DNA of 64,000 bases from Gnetum montanum. Lineage: Eukaryota > Streptophyta > Gnetopsida > Gnetales > Gnetaceae. Position 1 is the first letter of the stretch. Each line of letters opens with the position of its first letter. Under the pieces are notes generated by a model. That model searched no databases, was not told the DNA's origin, and saw only the letters and a program-made list of their open reading frames with translations. The stretch is taken from contig MNCI01018080.1 in assembly GCA_015680685.1 (NCBI GenBank), positions 351,630 to 415,629 of the forward strand, given 5' to 3'. Of this stretch, positions 34,068 through 45,922 are shown piece after piece. A program made the position numbers and the translations under genes.

Positions 34068-35399
34068 CTAGCTGTCTTCTTGTCTTGTGGTTGCTGCATA
34101 TAGGCACCTTTGTATGTTGATCGTTTGTTCACTCTGATTGCATGCAGGCAATGTCAAATTCTGCACAACCCATGATCTCTGCACGCAATTGCACCCTATG
34201 TCACTATATGTGATGCATGGAACCTTCTCCTTCTCAATCTTTTCAAAAGTGTTTTCCTTAGATATTTCTAGGGAAAGATCGTGGATTCCTAGGTGTGCAT
34301 CTATAGTGCTTAGCCATGCCCTTTCCATTATGATTAGGAAGTCTCCCTTATTGTTATTCACTTGGATCACCTGGAAGTCAGCTGGATATGACCACCCGAA
34401 AACAATGGTAACAATATCCTCCACTAATCCCAAGGGGACAGTGATGGACTGGTTGACTAACTCTAAAAGGACGTTGCTCTTTTTCAATGGGGGCAGGTTC
34501 CAGGCCTTATACATTTCTTGGGATATTAGGTTGACATCGGAACCTGAATCCAAAAGAGCTTTGCATGGTTCATTCCTAGCAATTTGTAGATAGATTAGGG
34601 GGCTCCCAGGATCAAAGAATTTCCTAGGAAGGTGACCAGCTTTAATCCAATCAGTAACGACATGTGTTAACATGACCGTATGTGTTGAATGCGGTGTTAA
34701 GTTCGAAGGGGGCTCTGAAGCTTTAGTTAATACGGAGGTGTCCAAAGACTCAGCCACTTGAGGTTGCAAAGGCTTGGTTGGACTGTTGGTTCTGAAGAAA
34801 GATCTTTTCTTCATACTATTGTTAGAACCAACAGTAGGTTGAGGATTAACAACCCTTGTGGCATTGCGTTGCTGTGGCTGAGTAGGGAGTTCACCTTGCA
34901 TTGTTGGAGTAGGTGGTAATGGAGCTATTGGTGGAAGAGATGCGGCCGAATTAGAAGGATGGTATACTTGTGGGATGTCGCCCCTAGGAGAGGAAGTCCT
35001 ATAGTATTCATGGGCTTGGTAGTGATGTTGGGGCATAACGTGACCAACAGAGTCACGTGGAGAGATTGGATGCTGCACGTAGTATCCATATGGGTCTGGT
35101 TTCCAGTAAGGATATTGTTGCCTTGGTGGTGGCATTCCCCATGATTGTGGGTGCTGCCACTGTTGATGTTGCTCGATTGGTTGTGGTGGAGTTTTGCTTG
35201 GATAATACATTAAGGGTTGGTGGAACTGCCTTGGATTACCTTGGGGATAAGGTAATCGTCGGGATGTTTTCCATTTGTTTAATCGTTGATTAAGTGCATA
35301 CACCCCAGACTCCTGTAAATGTGAGATTACGGGGCAACATCCCTTAGGATGGTCATATTGACAGATCTCACATCCACTATCATCGTCATCTGAATCCAT
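34068..35399 (-). pseudogene. Element C: zinc knuckle, Pro-rich region and aspartic protease (443 codons open)
   Basis: The longest retroelement frame in the window. Residues 10-22 form the knuckle CEICQYDHPKGCC, which fits C-x2-C-x3-H-x4-C rather than the usual C-x2-C-x4-H-x4-C. Residues about 45-240 are rich in Pro, Gln, His and Tyr. The protease active site is at residue 284 (ALLDSGSDVNLISQ), followed by LPPLKKSNVLLEL and GDFLIIMERAWL; the usual glycine of the ILGR box is Met-Glu here. The frame ends just before the linker. It would be part of a gag-pol polyprotein. Confidence 0.87.
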
Positions 35400-37228
35400 A
35401 ACCTCTTCAATAATAGCAACTTTACCCTTACCCTTGTTACGTGCATTCTCTACTTCTCTCTTTTTCCTTCTATCATGGTCACTACCTCACTCCCTAGACT
35501 CCTCTACTACTTTGAGCACAGATTGAAACCTACTATCTAGGGAGTCTCATATTTTGTCTACCTTTGCTGATACTTCTGATGCCAACTTTTGAATGGGCAA
35601 GGTTTTCCTATTCACCATCTCTTCAAGTGGTGACTCTTCCTCATCCTCACAAAATCTTACTACCTTCTTTTGAAGGGAAGGATCTTGGTTGTATTCTTTT
35701 GCACTCTTTCTTTTCTGTAGCTTACCTTCTTCTTTAGCTATTGTTCTAGCAGTCTGTGAATTTTATGGGACCTAAGCTCAGATAACCTTCCTTGAGCATA
35801 AGTCCCAAGGGTCCTTCTTGTTTTATGCCTAAGCCCATCTATGAGATGGCGTAGTTGATCCCGCTACAAATAACCATGGCCAGGACAACGATGTAAGAGT
35901 GCATAATGGCAGCCCATGGTAGCATCCAAGGGTTCATGACTTCCTTATTTCCATCCTTGGATTTTCTTTTGCAGGTTAGACACCTAAGAGTACGTTTGGT
36001 ACTTATCGTTAAACAATTCTAGCATCGTACTCCACCTACGAATGGATTCCAATTGTAAGGATTGGTACCAGCTTTCAGCTTCTTTTATTAGTGTTCATGG
36101 AAACAACTTAAGCTTTTGCCACTCATTTTCTAAGTTTTGCAAGGCACACGCATCGTGAAATGCTTGTAAGTGATTTTGAGGATCAGCGTTATATCCCCCT
36201 TCAAATCGCGAGATGTTATTCATATCTAGCCTCTTGATCCTACTATCTTTCTGGTGCCTTGTTGGAACTCTTACGGCCTCAGTTATATCTAGCATGCTTC
36301 GTGTGGCAAGTAGGGGTTCATCATGATCATCTCATTCGTAGCGTCTATGGTGTCTATGCAGTTCCCTACTCTCCCTTCTTCTATGGCATGATTCCCTAGA
36401 GTTCCCTCGTCCTTCATCTTGGTTGTCCCGTTTATGACTTCCAATTTGTTTGCCCTTATCCTCACGATCTGTTTCTCTATGGCTACATCCAAACATGGAA
36501 GGAGAGGGTGAAGGTGATAATGAAGGTGAAGAAGAAGGAGAGCCGCCACCATGACGGTGTTTACTACCTTCTCTTCGATGGTCTCTGCCTCGATCGCGAT
36601 TGCGATCAGAATGCCCACCTTTGTCATGTGCCTTTGTTCCTTTTTCGGACTCTTTGTGTCTGTTGGTATTAGCACCTGGGTTGTGAACAGTAGAATGAAG
36701 GCTTTGATACACAACCCCTTTGCCAAAGTCAAGGGGAGGAACATCATTATGTGGGTGACTACCTGAGGTAGGTTTATCACCCTCAATTTCACTTAAAACG
36801 TGTGGGGCATCCTTAGACCATTTTCCCTTCAAGAACTTATGATGTCTCTCCTGTTGATAATCCCTTTGACGTTGCGCTTCGGTAGGACGATAGTCTCTCA
36901 AATCATAGTCCTGCGCAATGTACTCTATGTGTAAGTATTACATGCCTATTCATGTGAGGGCATGAAGAAGCATACTTGGGACTGAATGGTCGGGAGGTAA
37001 CACTATGTTACCTTCTAAGTCACGCCAACACAGCTATTCGTCTTGGTGGAGAATAAAGGTGAAGTCAAGTACATATTCATTGGGATGAATATATACCACA
37101 TGAAACTGTTGAGGAACTGGTGGGTCAACATCATGTGTATTTTGCCACCGATTGCTTCTTGTGTTAGTCCTAGGTGGTAAAGTGCTCTTCTGCGAAGAAG
37201 AAGACATCTTGTCTTGTTCAGTGTGCAA
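35400..37228 (-). pseudogene. Element C: gag with SR-rich N-terminal region
   Basis: Starts MSSSSQKSTLPPRTN at 37228. After a break, 36901-36332 (190 codons) begins with a basic, Gln-rich stretch (YRPTEAQRQRDYQQERHHKF), then an Arg/Ser/Asp/His-rich run resembling an SR domain (DRNRDRGRDHRREGS, SPSLSPSPSPS, RRRESRELHRHHRR). The gag core at 36295-36095 reads MNNISRFEGGYN, HLQAFHDACALQNLENEW, and past a stop CPGHGYL. Stops become frequent between 35990 and 35400. B has the same design. Confidence 0.8.
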
Positions 37229-37334
37229 TGTACTATATATTTATATATTATTATTATTATTTAAACCAACCCTAAGGGTTCATTCTAATGATGTGAATAA
37301 TTTCCTAAGTTCTACTTAGCGCACAAACAACAAA

Positions 37335-37353
37335 GTCTCTGGCAACGGTGCCA
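37335..37353 (-). other. Element C: primer-binding site, tRNA-Asp type
   Basis: Minus strand TGGCACCGTTGCCAGAGAC, one T after the 5' LTR end. Compared with the Athila tRNA-Asp site TGGCGCCGTTGCCGGGGAC it has three G-to-A changes, as expected from cytosine deamination on the other strand. Confidence 0.82.
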
Positions 37354-37354
37354 A

Positions 37355-38175
37355 TGATGAGTGGCGAGGTACCCCTACACTCAACCATATGAATACAAGC
37401 GTTTCACGCACGATCTGGTCGAATTCCAAGGACTACGTGCCTATGCGCCTTATGGAAGGATAATGGGTTGATTAATCACTGTCTTCCCAAACTTACTTGT
37501 ATGTCATGGTTGTATGGTTAAGTAAGCTTGAGGTATATGATTTTTATGGTTTTTATGTGTTTTCTATCCTGCACTAATAAGGAGGGGAGAGAGAAGTAAC
37601 TAAGTAACTAATTTAAATTAAATATTCATTAACTAAGTTCTAAATACTCCTAACACCAATATCCATTCCCAATTTCCATACACATCCTGAACTAGTGCAA
37701 CGCTGCTGGGATTACCAAACGCTAATTGTTACTGGGTTACCAAGTGCTACACGCATGCTTAAAGCAGTCGTACTAAGTGTAATTAACTAAGATAGTTGTA
37801 GGGTGAGAGAAATAATTAATTAACTACGAAAGCATTAAATAATAATTAACACTAATTAATCTATTCTGTATGCTACAAGGTTTATCATAAAGTTCATCTT
37901 TATTGCCGTACACAAAGTGTGCTCAGGTACACAATGCTCGAATAAAGATCCATTCACTCTATGACTCCTACTGTGGGCACGCAGAAATAATTCTAACTCT
38001 GGAGGGAGAAAATGACAAGAGTTTGGCTAAGGGACTAATTCTTAACTGTGGAAACCAAAGGTGTCGTCTCTTGTTTATAGATAATGAGACAGGCCACCAT
38101 ATCGGGTATCCGATATTGCATGGTCGATCCGATATCGCAAACGCGATATTGTGGACGCGATATCACAGTTCATCA
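37355..38175 (-). mobile_element. Element C: 5' LTR
   Basis: 821 bp, TGATGAGTGGCGAGG to GTTCATCA. GATATC/GATATT palindromes (about 38098-38165) lie upstream of the TATA-like TTTATAGATAA. Pairs with the 3' LTR at 28205-29041. Confidence 0.9.
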
Positions 38176-38479
38176 ATGACCAACAATAAGATCAAGATTA
38201 ATTCATATTCATTGGAACATTTTAACTTAGAATAGAATTTACTTACAATAAAATTTATTTTCCATGCAATTAGCCTAATATTTAATTTTTCCCTGCACAT
38301 AGGATTATAAACTTTTCAGCCAATGCCAAATTTTGGCATTGTTGCTATTTTCATATTTCATGTTCAAAGGGTTAAAAATCAAAGTTGTACACCAAGGAAA
38401 ATTTGTAAAAGTAAAAGACATCACAAAAATAACATTGTAAAGGGGATAAAATCACATAAATAAGGCGTCAAGCCTTTCT

Positions 38480-39120
38480 CCTTTATTATAAATAGAAAGC
38501 AATGAGGTGTTCGCCTAGTGGTATGAATCTTGGCCTAGTAACCCTAGGTCATAGGTTCAATTCTACTAGGTAGTACTAAGTTATAAACTTCTATAAATCT
38601 TGGAGTGTACCTATGTTTCAATTATTTTGGCTTCCAATACCCCCCTCCCCTATTATAAATAGAGGTCAAGATCCTCCAAATCAAAGCAAGAGAGTAAGGG
38701 GGTAGCTAGTGAGCAAGTGTTCATTTTTAGCCATGAGTATTGTAATTTTATTCTTCCTTCTCTCTTACTCCTCTATCAATCCATTGATGAATTTCTCCAC
38801 TATTGAACATTGAAGCTCTCATATTTCTCATAAAGATATGAAATTCCAACAATAAAGTTTAAAGAATTCTTAAGCAATGTCATATTTGTAGTCCTCTTTC
38901 CATGATCCATGAAGATTCGAAGCTCTTTTCATTTTCATAAGTCATCCACATCAATTCCATATCAAAATCTACCACATTGATCTCACAATCTCACAACTCA
39001 TAATTTTCTCACATTATCACAATTTCTCAACTCTCTTTCATCTTACAAATCCTTAAAGATCATCAAAGATTTAAGAAATCAAGCCTCCAAAAGGAAAAAG
39101 AGTAATGTTAAGTAAATTTT
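38480..39120 (+). promoter_or_regulatory. LTR-like promoter duplicated by the SINE, with downstream leader
   Basis: TTATTATAAATAGA occurs on both sides of the SINE. Downstream of the right copy is a leader-like sequence (GAGGTCAAGATCCTCC, AAGCAAGAGAGTAAGG) and an AATAAA signal near 38853. The arrangement resembles the U3/R part of an old LTR or a Pol II promoter, but no coding sequence follows to 42500. Confidence 0.35.
38497..38650 (+). mobile_element. tRNA-derived SINE with 13-bp target duplication
   Basis: A pol III A box (CGCCTAGTGGTA, about 38512-38523) and B box (GGTTCAATTC, 38554-38563) have tRNA-like spacing. The 3' half ends TTCCAATACCCCCC. The unit is flanked by the 13-bp duplication TATTATAAATAGA at 38484-38496 and 38651-38663. 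A second copy of the same family, inverted, is at 55430-55576; both share the tail TATAAACTTCTATAAATCTTGG. It is not a functional tRNA because no cloverleaf 3' stem is present. Confidence 0.85.
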
Positions 39121-42100
39121 GCTTTCATTTATTTCATTACAAGTTAGTTTTGATGCTTTGATCATCATTATGATTCATTTTCATCATATACATGAAGACT
39201 TCATTTCTTTCAAGTCATTTCTTAGCTATTGTAATGTTTGGAAGTCATGAAGCATCAAATATTTGATGTAATGATGTATTTTCAAGAATTTCAAGATGTC
39301 ATTTTATGTCAAAGCTCAAGCTTCTTCTTTATTTTAATCCTTTTGTCTCAAATATGCATCAAATCATCCATTCTTTGTTAGATCTATTTTATGATTAAAG
39401 ACATGCAGATTCATATCAAATTTAAGGCAAAACGGATCAGATTTCATTTAGGTTAAGCTTTTCAAAATCAAAATTCTCCATCAAACAATTTGCATCACTT
39501 CCCAATGATCTCCAATGATATGTGCAAAAAATTCTAGAGGCTTATCACGTTTATTAGTACTTTAGCAACTTCTGGTAATGCAAATACAAATATATTGATT
39601 TGTATTGATTGAGTGATATGGATCAATATCATATTGATTCTTATCAATTGAGCTATGTCTAAAGATATCATCGGAAACATAAAGAATTGAAGACTTATCG
39701 ATTTTTATAGATTCTAGCGATAACGATATGTTCAAACTTTAGAGAAAAATCAAATTCATACTTCCACTTGCCTCCAACAAGAATTTGGTGGAATGAATGT
39801 GACCAAATTTGAGTGTAATGTGTAACCATTTGGATAACCCAGTAATAATATCACTTGGTATGCCCAACAACATATCACTTAATGGTCCCAGTGACATTTA
39901 CACCAATTCAAGATGTGTATAGCAAGCTAGCCAAAAAAAAAAACCTCATTGACATAGGCTAATCTAAGATTTAATTTCATTGTTAATTAGATTATAACAA
40001 TTAATTTCTTTGTTATTGATTAGTTTAGTTCAAGGCCCCAACAACATCATTATCATAGGTCAATACTAGACTTAACCATATGCACTGAGGACCACAATGA
40101 ATACAGTTGTGAAGATAGATTACAATCTCACCTTTAACTATTTAGATACCATGTTAATCCTATCCATAGATTAGGATGCAATCTACCATGACCTTTGTAG
40201 ATCATATGGTTGGGCATAGGGAATACTTGTTGCTCATCAATATTCTTCAAGAACACAACATAAATCCAAGTTAGCCAACAATCCATAGCAAATATGGATA
40301 TTATTAGTTGATTGATTGTTGATTAGAGGTGAATATTACACGATCTATTTTTGAACAAATTGTATATGGAAGCCTTTTTTTTTTAAATAAATATCTATAC
40401 TTGGTGAGTATGGGGTTTTTTTTTCACTTTTTTTTTTAGATTTTAATTTGGATTATTTGAGATAATTGAAAATTAAAAAATGTTTATCTCTTGTTGTTTC
40501 AAAGGAAAATTTATTCAAAAGAAAATGAAGTTGAACTTCTCTACTTTTACGTAAATCAATGAAACAATAATACATTCTGCATTAAATCTAAGATAATTCT
40601 AGATAACCAAGCAATGAATTTGTTCTTTATCTTACACTCTCACAAGTGTTACAAATTCAATTGTGGGAGAGCATATGATGCATGATCCACAAATTTTGTT
40701 CATCATCCCATAAACATTAAACTTTTGATACACAAATCTTTTTTTTTTTTTTGCCTAGGAGTCATGAAAATTTTAATTTACAAATCCTTTTCTTCATCCA
40801 AAAGTTGTAAAATATTTAATGCAAAAACCTTATGATTCATTAATGAAGAAGATCCTCTCAACCACATTATAAATATATAACTAAGCTACTTCATATTTAC
40901 CCTAATATTATTTTATAAATTTTCTATTTTTTTTTTATTTTAATAACCAAATGTCTTTGACATCATCACAATATTTCTTTCCCACTCGTATCAATAATTT
41001 TTCAAAATCTACCAAAGTAACATACCAATAAATTAAGATAACTAATAATAATTTAGGAGTTTAACTATTAAGAATGTACCATAATGTCACAACATTGTAA
41101 AAGCAATGCATAAATTCACATCTTGCATTATAACTCTTGTTGCTAATTTCAATCGATTTATAAATTATTTTTTAAAAAAGTAACTTAAGTGAAATATGCA
41201 ACTAGACTATCAAACCAACACATTTGGGTTACCAACCCATTAACAAAATGTTCCTAAAAAGAACAATTAAAAAAATATTATTAATTAAAAAAATTTAAGA
41301 TCTAATCAATTAAAATCATTCAAACATGCATTAATAATTAATTAAATCCAGTATGCCCATTTTCGCATCTTTCAAACACTATATAATATTGAACCCAAAC
41401 GCTTTTCCCAATTGTTTGTATTCCGAACCCAGAACCTTTCATTTTTATTGAAAGTAGTGTTACCATTATAGTAGTACTTGAGATGAAAAATTGTGCGCAT
41501 TAACATTTTATAAAGAAAAAGATCTTACCACTGCTCATGCAATTCAACTCTTTTTTTTTTTCTTTTTTTTTTTAATTTACTCTTTGTTTTTGAAAGGTCA
41601 AAGAAGATGCGAAGGGCTTTATAGACTACCTACTTAACATAATTAATTCCTTGCATACAAGGGGTACACCCTAAATATCTAGCAATCTTCATTTAAGAAA
41701 TTAAGGAATGAAAATTCTTCCTTCCCACCATTACATTTTTCATGTTATAGTAATACCAACCCAAAATGGTAGAGTGTCTCCTACCACGCTAAAAGAAAGA
41801 AGCAAGCTATGACTTGCATTATGCAACATACAAACATCAAACTACCTAAAAATAACATAAATAATATAAACTGCGTTTAAATAAAATCTGAAATTTTAAC
41901 ACCTAAACCATACCATACAATTCAGGAATGAAACTTCTGTCCGCAGTGCTGATCAACAAGATGAACCATATGAACATAAAATAACAGATATTCTCTACAT
42001 ACCCAGTCATTTAGTGGTCTTGGTATAATGCCAAGCATACATGGAGAACTGTCAGCGTGACACATGCAAGCAACACATATATTCATACAAAGCTATTTCT

Positions 42101-42500
42101 AGGAACGAAAAAACTACTCATACACTGAAAAACATAAGACCAACTTCATGAAAACATAAGGTCTGAAATTCAAGTATCCATGTCGTCATTGTCATACTAC
42201 ATTGCCATCTTACAAGCTGTGAGAGCCTCTCAGGTCACATGAGGAAGAAAACTAAAATGAAACAAAGAAAACATATGACAAATTCTGCACTGAAGTTCCC
42301 AGAACAAAAGCCACAAAATAAATTCTGCACACGATAGATATGCACGATGATAGAGGAATATGAATGGGTTATCATGCTTAACAGAAGATCCGTGCAATTG
42401 AATAGGACCTGTAGAACATAAAGATCTTAATGAAAAGTTGATGTAACAGGATAAGTCCATCTTCCTTACATCGGTCCTCCTTGGTCTTTCATGCAATGAA
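39121..42500. other. AT-rich intergenic stretch
   Basis: Contains A/T homopolymer runs (40370-40440, 40740-40752, 41552-41575) and no frame above 100 codons. No LTR, SINE or gene signature was recognised. Confidence 0.5.
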
Positions 42501-42519
42501 GTTCTAGCACAACTGATAT

Positions 42520-42849
42520 TCACGCAAATATCGAATTAAATGCTCCTAATGACAAATATATTTGCCTCTCCGTTTCCTCAAAGCTGCAATAGCCAAGTTT
42601 TTGATAAATGAAGGTTGATCCATGTACCCAATTCTCATTTCCTGATGATATTCCAACAAACATGTTTTTCTGCTTCTTTAAAACAAGAACATAGCACTTC
42701 CTGATGTATGAAGCGTGATCAATTTTGCTATTACCAATCTTCAGACTGAACCATGCTGGAGAAGTAGCACTCCTTGTGTTGATTTTTTTCGAAATCTTAT
42801 GCCAAGAAAATGTTTCATAACTAAATAGAAAGTTACCTGCTACAAGTTT
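42520..42849 (-). other. 109-codon stop-free frame downstream of the F-box gene
   Basis: On the minus strand this is open without a start codon near its beginning, and is preceded by an acceptor-like TTGTAGCAG/GT at 42837-42839. The peptide includes SWHKISKKINTRSATSPAWF, YIRKCYVLVLKKQKNMFVGI and LGYCSFEETERQIYLSLGAF. It cannot be joined in frame to the candidate donor TGT/GTAAGG in the F-box gene (43228). It may be a chance frame in the 3' UTR or a stray exon; I do not recognise it. Confidence 0.2.
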
Positions 42850-43188
42850 TCAAGATATCTATAATATGTATATGTAAATCACTGGGGTTCTTGAATACCT
42901 GCATCCTGCTTGTGGTTGCTTATAAAGCAAACTAAATAACTGGTTTTTCATGAAGTTAACCAAGAGGCTCCAGATCGCTGTTTCCCTTGAACGTAACCAT
43001 CTATTCTCATTATTAGTTCGTCAAATAGCAGATTTTTGAAGGTAACCAACTTGTCTAAAATAATTTCTTTCCCATCAAAAAGTAAACCGTACTTCTCTTT
43101 AAAACATAATACCCTTTCTGTCTATATTTTTTTTCTCCTTTTCGTTTGATCTTTTGCTTTTCATGGCAATATTGATACACTACATATT

Positions 43189-45411
43189 TCATAATACGGA
43201 CAAAACCAATTCATTCACCATCCTTACACATCTGTGATATTTGCTTTTCTCACTGCATTCCAAACATTCCTTATCAAAATAAAAAGTTTCATCATATTCA
43301 ATACCATTTATGCATCTTCCACACCTAGTACACCGAAAAATACATACTGGGCATGCTCGACACTCTCTGCCTGAATCATTCTGTTTCTGGCAACTTTCTA
43401 AAGTACAGTCATACACACAAAATACACGATCACATTTTGGACAGGCTTCAAGGTCAAGGGAATGACCATCATCACAAGAATCTGACTCTTGATACCGACG
43501 ATGATAAAACCGCTGCCTTCTCACTCCAGAATTTTGATTTAAACCATCACCTAAAAGCTTATTTAAGCTTTCAAGATCTTCTCTTGTCAGGCAGAAAAAA
43601 CTTCCAGTCCTCAATTGTTTTAGTCCAGGATTGAACTTCTCTTTGTGAGCCTTGACATTCCTTATAATACCATTTGGTGTCAACCTTGCACACCAAGGGA
43701 TACAAAGCTGAAATGAAAAAAAAAAAGAGGAAATGAGCGTAGAAAAATCTTGAAACAGGTTGAAAAGGGAAAAAAACAAAAATGCTCCAAAAATAAAATA
43801 AACTCATCACAAACTTTTCTGGATGGAACAAAAAATGCCCTACTGTAATGAAGATGTATAGATGTAAAATATTCTATTCCAACCAATAATTCAAAGCACA
43901 AAAATTTTAAAAACTTGTAGATTTAATTATATTGAGATAATTTTATTCTTATGTCTGATTTCAACACAAAAAATTATTATTTAACTAACCTTTGTGAGAT
44001 TTGGACTGATTTCTAGAACCTTCATCAGCCCATCATCTGTAATATTAAAACATCCATGTAAAATTAGTTCCTCCAAGTGACCTTGAGACCTTTGAACGAG
44101 CTTTAAAAGAATTTCATCTGTGAGATTCTTATTCAAAGGATACTTCATTCGAATACTTTTCCAAAGGAGGACATCTTCCCTCACAATGTCACGGAATGAT
44201 TTGCAAGCTTGTTCAACTGCAAGAAGATCTTCCAAACCCAAACACCCCAAAGCATAGAAAATTGCAGCATGGGGTTCAGTAGGTTGTCCTGCAACACATT
44301 TTCTGTCAATGCCTAAATCATGCAACCACTCAACAACCAATCCAGTTAACAACTTGATATCTTCTTCATCTATATCTTTCCCAAGCCACTCATCTACTTT
44401 TACCTCTTTCTCCAGCAGGAACGCATAAAAATCTATCATTCTATCAGACTCCAAAACTGCAAGCTGAAATCTGCGTTTGAGATCCTTTTTATAAGAATCA
44501 CCATTACCGCGGCTCTGAAAATAAATGTCACAATTTTCTAAAACCTGATCCTCATAATCAGAAATGGACCTTCTGCGAGAATTAAGCTCCACAGCACTTA
44601 TCACAGAGACACTGGAATTATCTAAAATATCGTATTTGGATTCAGAAATATCTCTGGGAAAGCCATTCTTGTTACTGAACAGAATATTCATATTCCAGTT
44701 TATATTACTTTTCATATCCGTATTTAACACAGGCCAATTTACACATCCATCCTCCTCATCTTTATCAAGGGTATCAAAAACAAGCCTCTTCATCTCAGAA
44801 TCATAATTATTCCCCTCTTCTACCTGCGAAATATAGTCCACTTTCAAATCATCATCATCGGCTAATGCAGGCATACGAAAATTCACGAAAGAGTTCACCG
44901 GTTCGGAACCCCAATCCACAATGCGGCTCAAACTGTTAGAAGCCAAACCAATGCCCAAATAATCTGAATTCCACAAACCCTTGTCTAAATTAATGCCACT
45001 GCTACCATGAGAATTAGCACGATCGTTCGATTCCATCTCAAATTTCATAGTACTGCCATCGCTAAACGTATCAGAATCAGCATCCAAATTATAGCGATTA
45101 TTCATTAAGCCATTAACCAGGTAACTAGAATACCGCAAATTCATCCTTGTTTTAACCAATATGCTACCATCATTCAACATAATATAATCATCGGTAGCCA
45201 AGCCATCTGCCAAGAAACCAGAACCCTGGGCGTTCGCGCTGGATTTCATAATAACACCATTATTCGGCAGAGCAGACTCCAGCGTCTTAACGTCGGATTT
45301 CATAATACTGTTATCACCTAAAATAGCATCCTTCCCAATACTCGTGCATGATTTGGCAAGACTAGCATCAGGCGAAACACCAGAAAATGGCGATTTCATG
45401 TCCGATTTCAT
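43189..45411 (-). CDS. SKIP14-like: F-box protein, SKIP14-like (two exons, 646 aa)
   Basis: Exon 1 is 45411-43990 and exon 2 is 43707-43189; the 282-bp intron is GT-AG (AAAG/GTTAGT ... TTTCATTTCAG/CTTTG), phase 0. The start is the first ATG after an in-frame TAG about 60 bp upstream. An F-box-like segment lies at residues 382-421 (AAIFYALGCLGLEDLLAVEQ ... LLWKSIRMKYPL), followed by an LRR/AMN1-like stretch to about 485 (LEELILHGCFNITDDGLMKV). Residues 563-634 form a 14-cysteine zinc-binding-like tail (CPKCDRVFCVYDC, CRACPVCIFRCTRCGRC). This order is that of Arabidopsis SKIP14, an SKP1-interacting subunit of SCF ubiquitin ligases; substrate unknown. The N-terminal 380 residues, with repeated MKSD/MKS motifs, seem longer than in the Arabidopsis protein. 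No stop or frameshift: it looks intact. Confidence 0.9.
43708..43989 (-). other. Intron of the SKIP14-like gene
   Basis: Minus-strand donor AAAG/GTTAGT at 43989-43988 and acceptor TTTTCATTTCAG ending at 43708, with a T-rich tract before it. Joining gives NLTK then LCIPWC, which continues the LRR-like region in frame. Confidence 0.85.
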
Positions 45412-45922
45412 GTTTTCAAAATTCTTTCCAAAAACAAAAACTGTTATCTGCTGAACTTTAAAAGCACTGTGACCCTATATAAAAAAAAAATAAACCCCTA
45501 AAAAGGTCAAGAAGCCAATTCTCGAAAAAACCACAGGAACTTCTGCCTTTTTCTTCAACAATCTACTTCAATGGAATGAATACTGAATAAACCAAAAGAG
45601 TCCTATGTACTGGAAAAAGAAAAATATTCAGAGAAAACAAACCGGACAAATTTTAATAGAACATTGAACTCACGGCAAAGGATAACAGGAACACTGCAAA
45701 CCAATCAGGCTCTGGATTCAAAGAATATAAGAATGGCGCAGATTAAGATCGGCAACAATATTTTGCCACCATCGATCAACAAATACCTAGAACCCAAAAA
45801 CTGATCAGAAATACGGACAAAACCAGGAGCCCAGGGCAGAGGAAGGCAAGGTGCAAATGACCGCTACAGAAGGTCCACAATTTATGCCTTCTTGACAATA
45901 AAGTAAACCGGCTATTGAGAGG

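Larger units (their letters stand above)
28205..38175 (-). mobile_element. Element C: Athila-like Ty3/gypsy retrotransposon, whole element
   Basis: 9,971 bp with a perfect 5-bp target duplication, ATGAC (28200-28204 and 38176-38180), and TGATGA/TTCATCA LTR ends. Internal order on the minus strand: primer site, SR-rich gag, zinc knuckle, Pro-rich region, protease, RT, RNase H, integrase, 3' frame, polypurine tract. It is the best preserved of the three related copies, with a 443-codon open frame. Stops and frameshifts still make it non-autonomous. LTRs differ by scattered, mostly transition, changes; by eye they are above 90 percent identical. Confidence 0.92.

Noticed and set aside
34138-34593. 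151-codon plus-strand frame
   Set aside because: Antisense to the protease region of element C, whose minus-strand frame carries the DSG active site.
36289-36792. 167-codon open frame on the minus strand
   Set aside because: Shadow of the SR-rich gag frame at 36332-36901 in element C.
38554-38563. Possible tRNA gene from the B-box match
   Set aside because: No cloverleaf can be folded, and the target duplication and second copy show it is a SINE.
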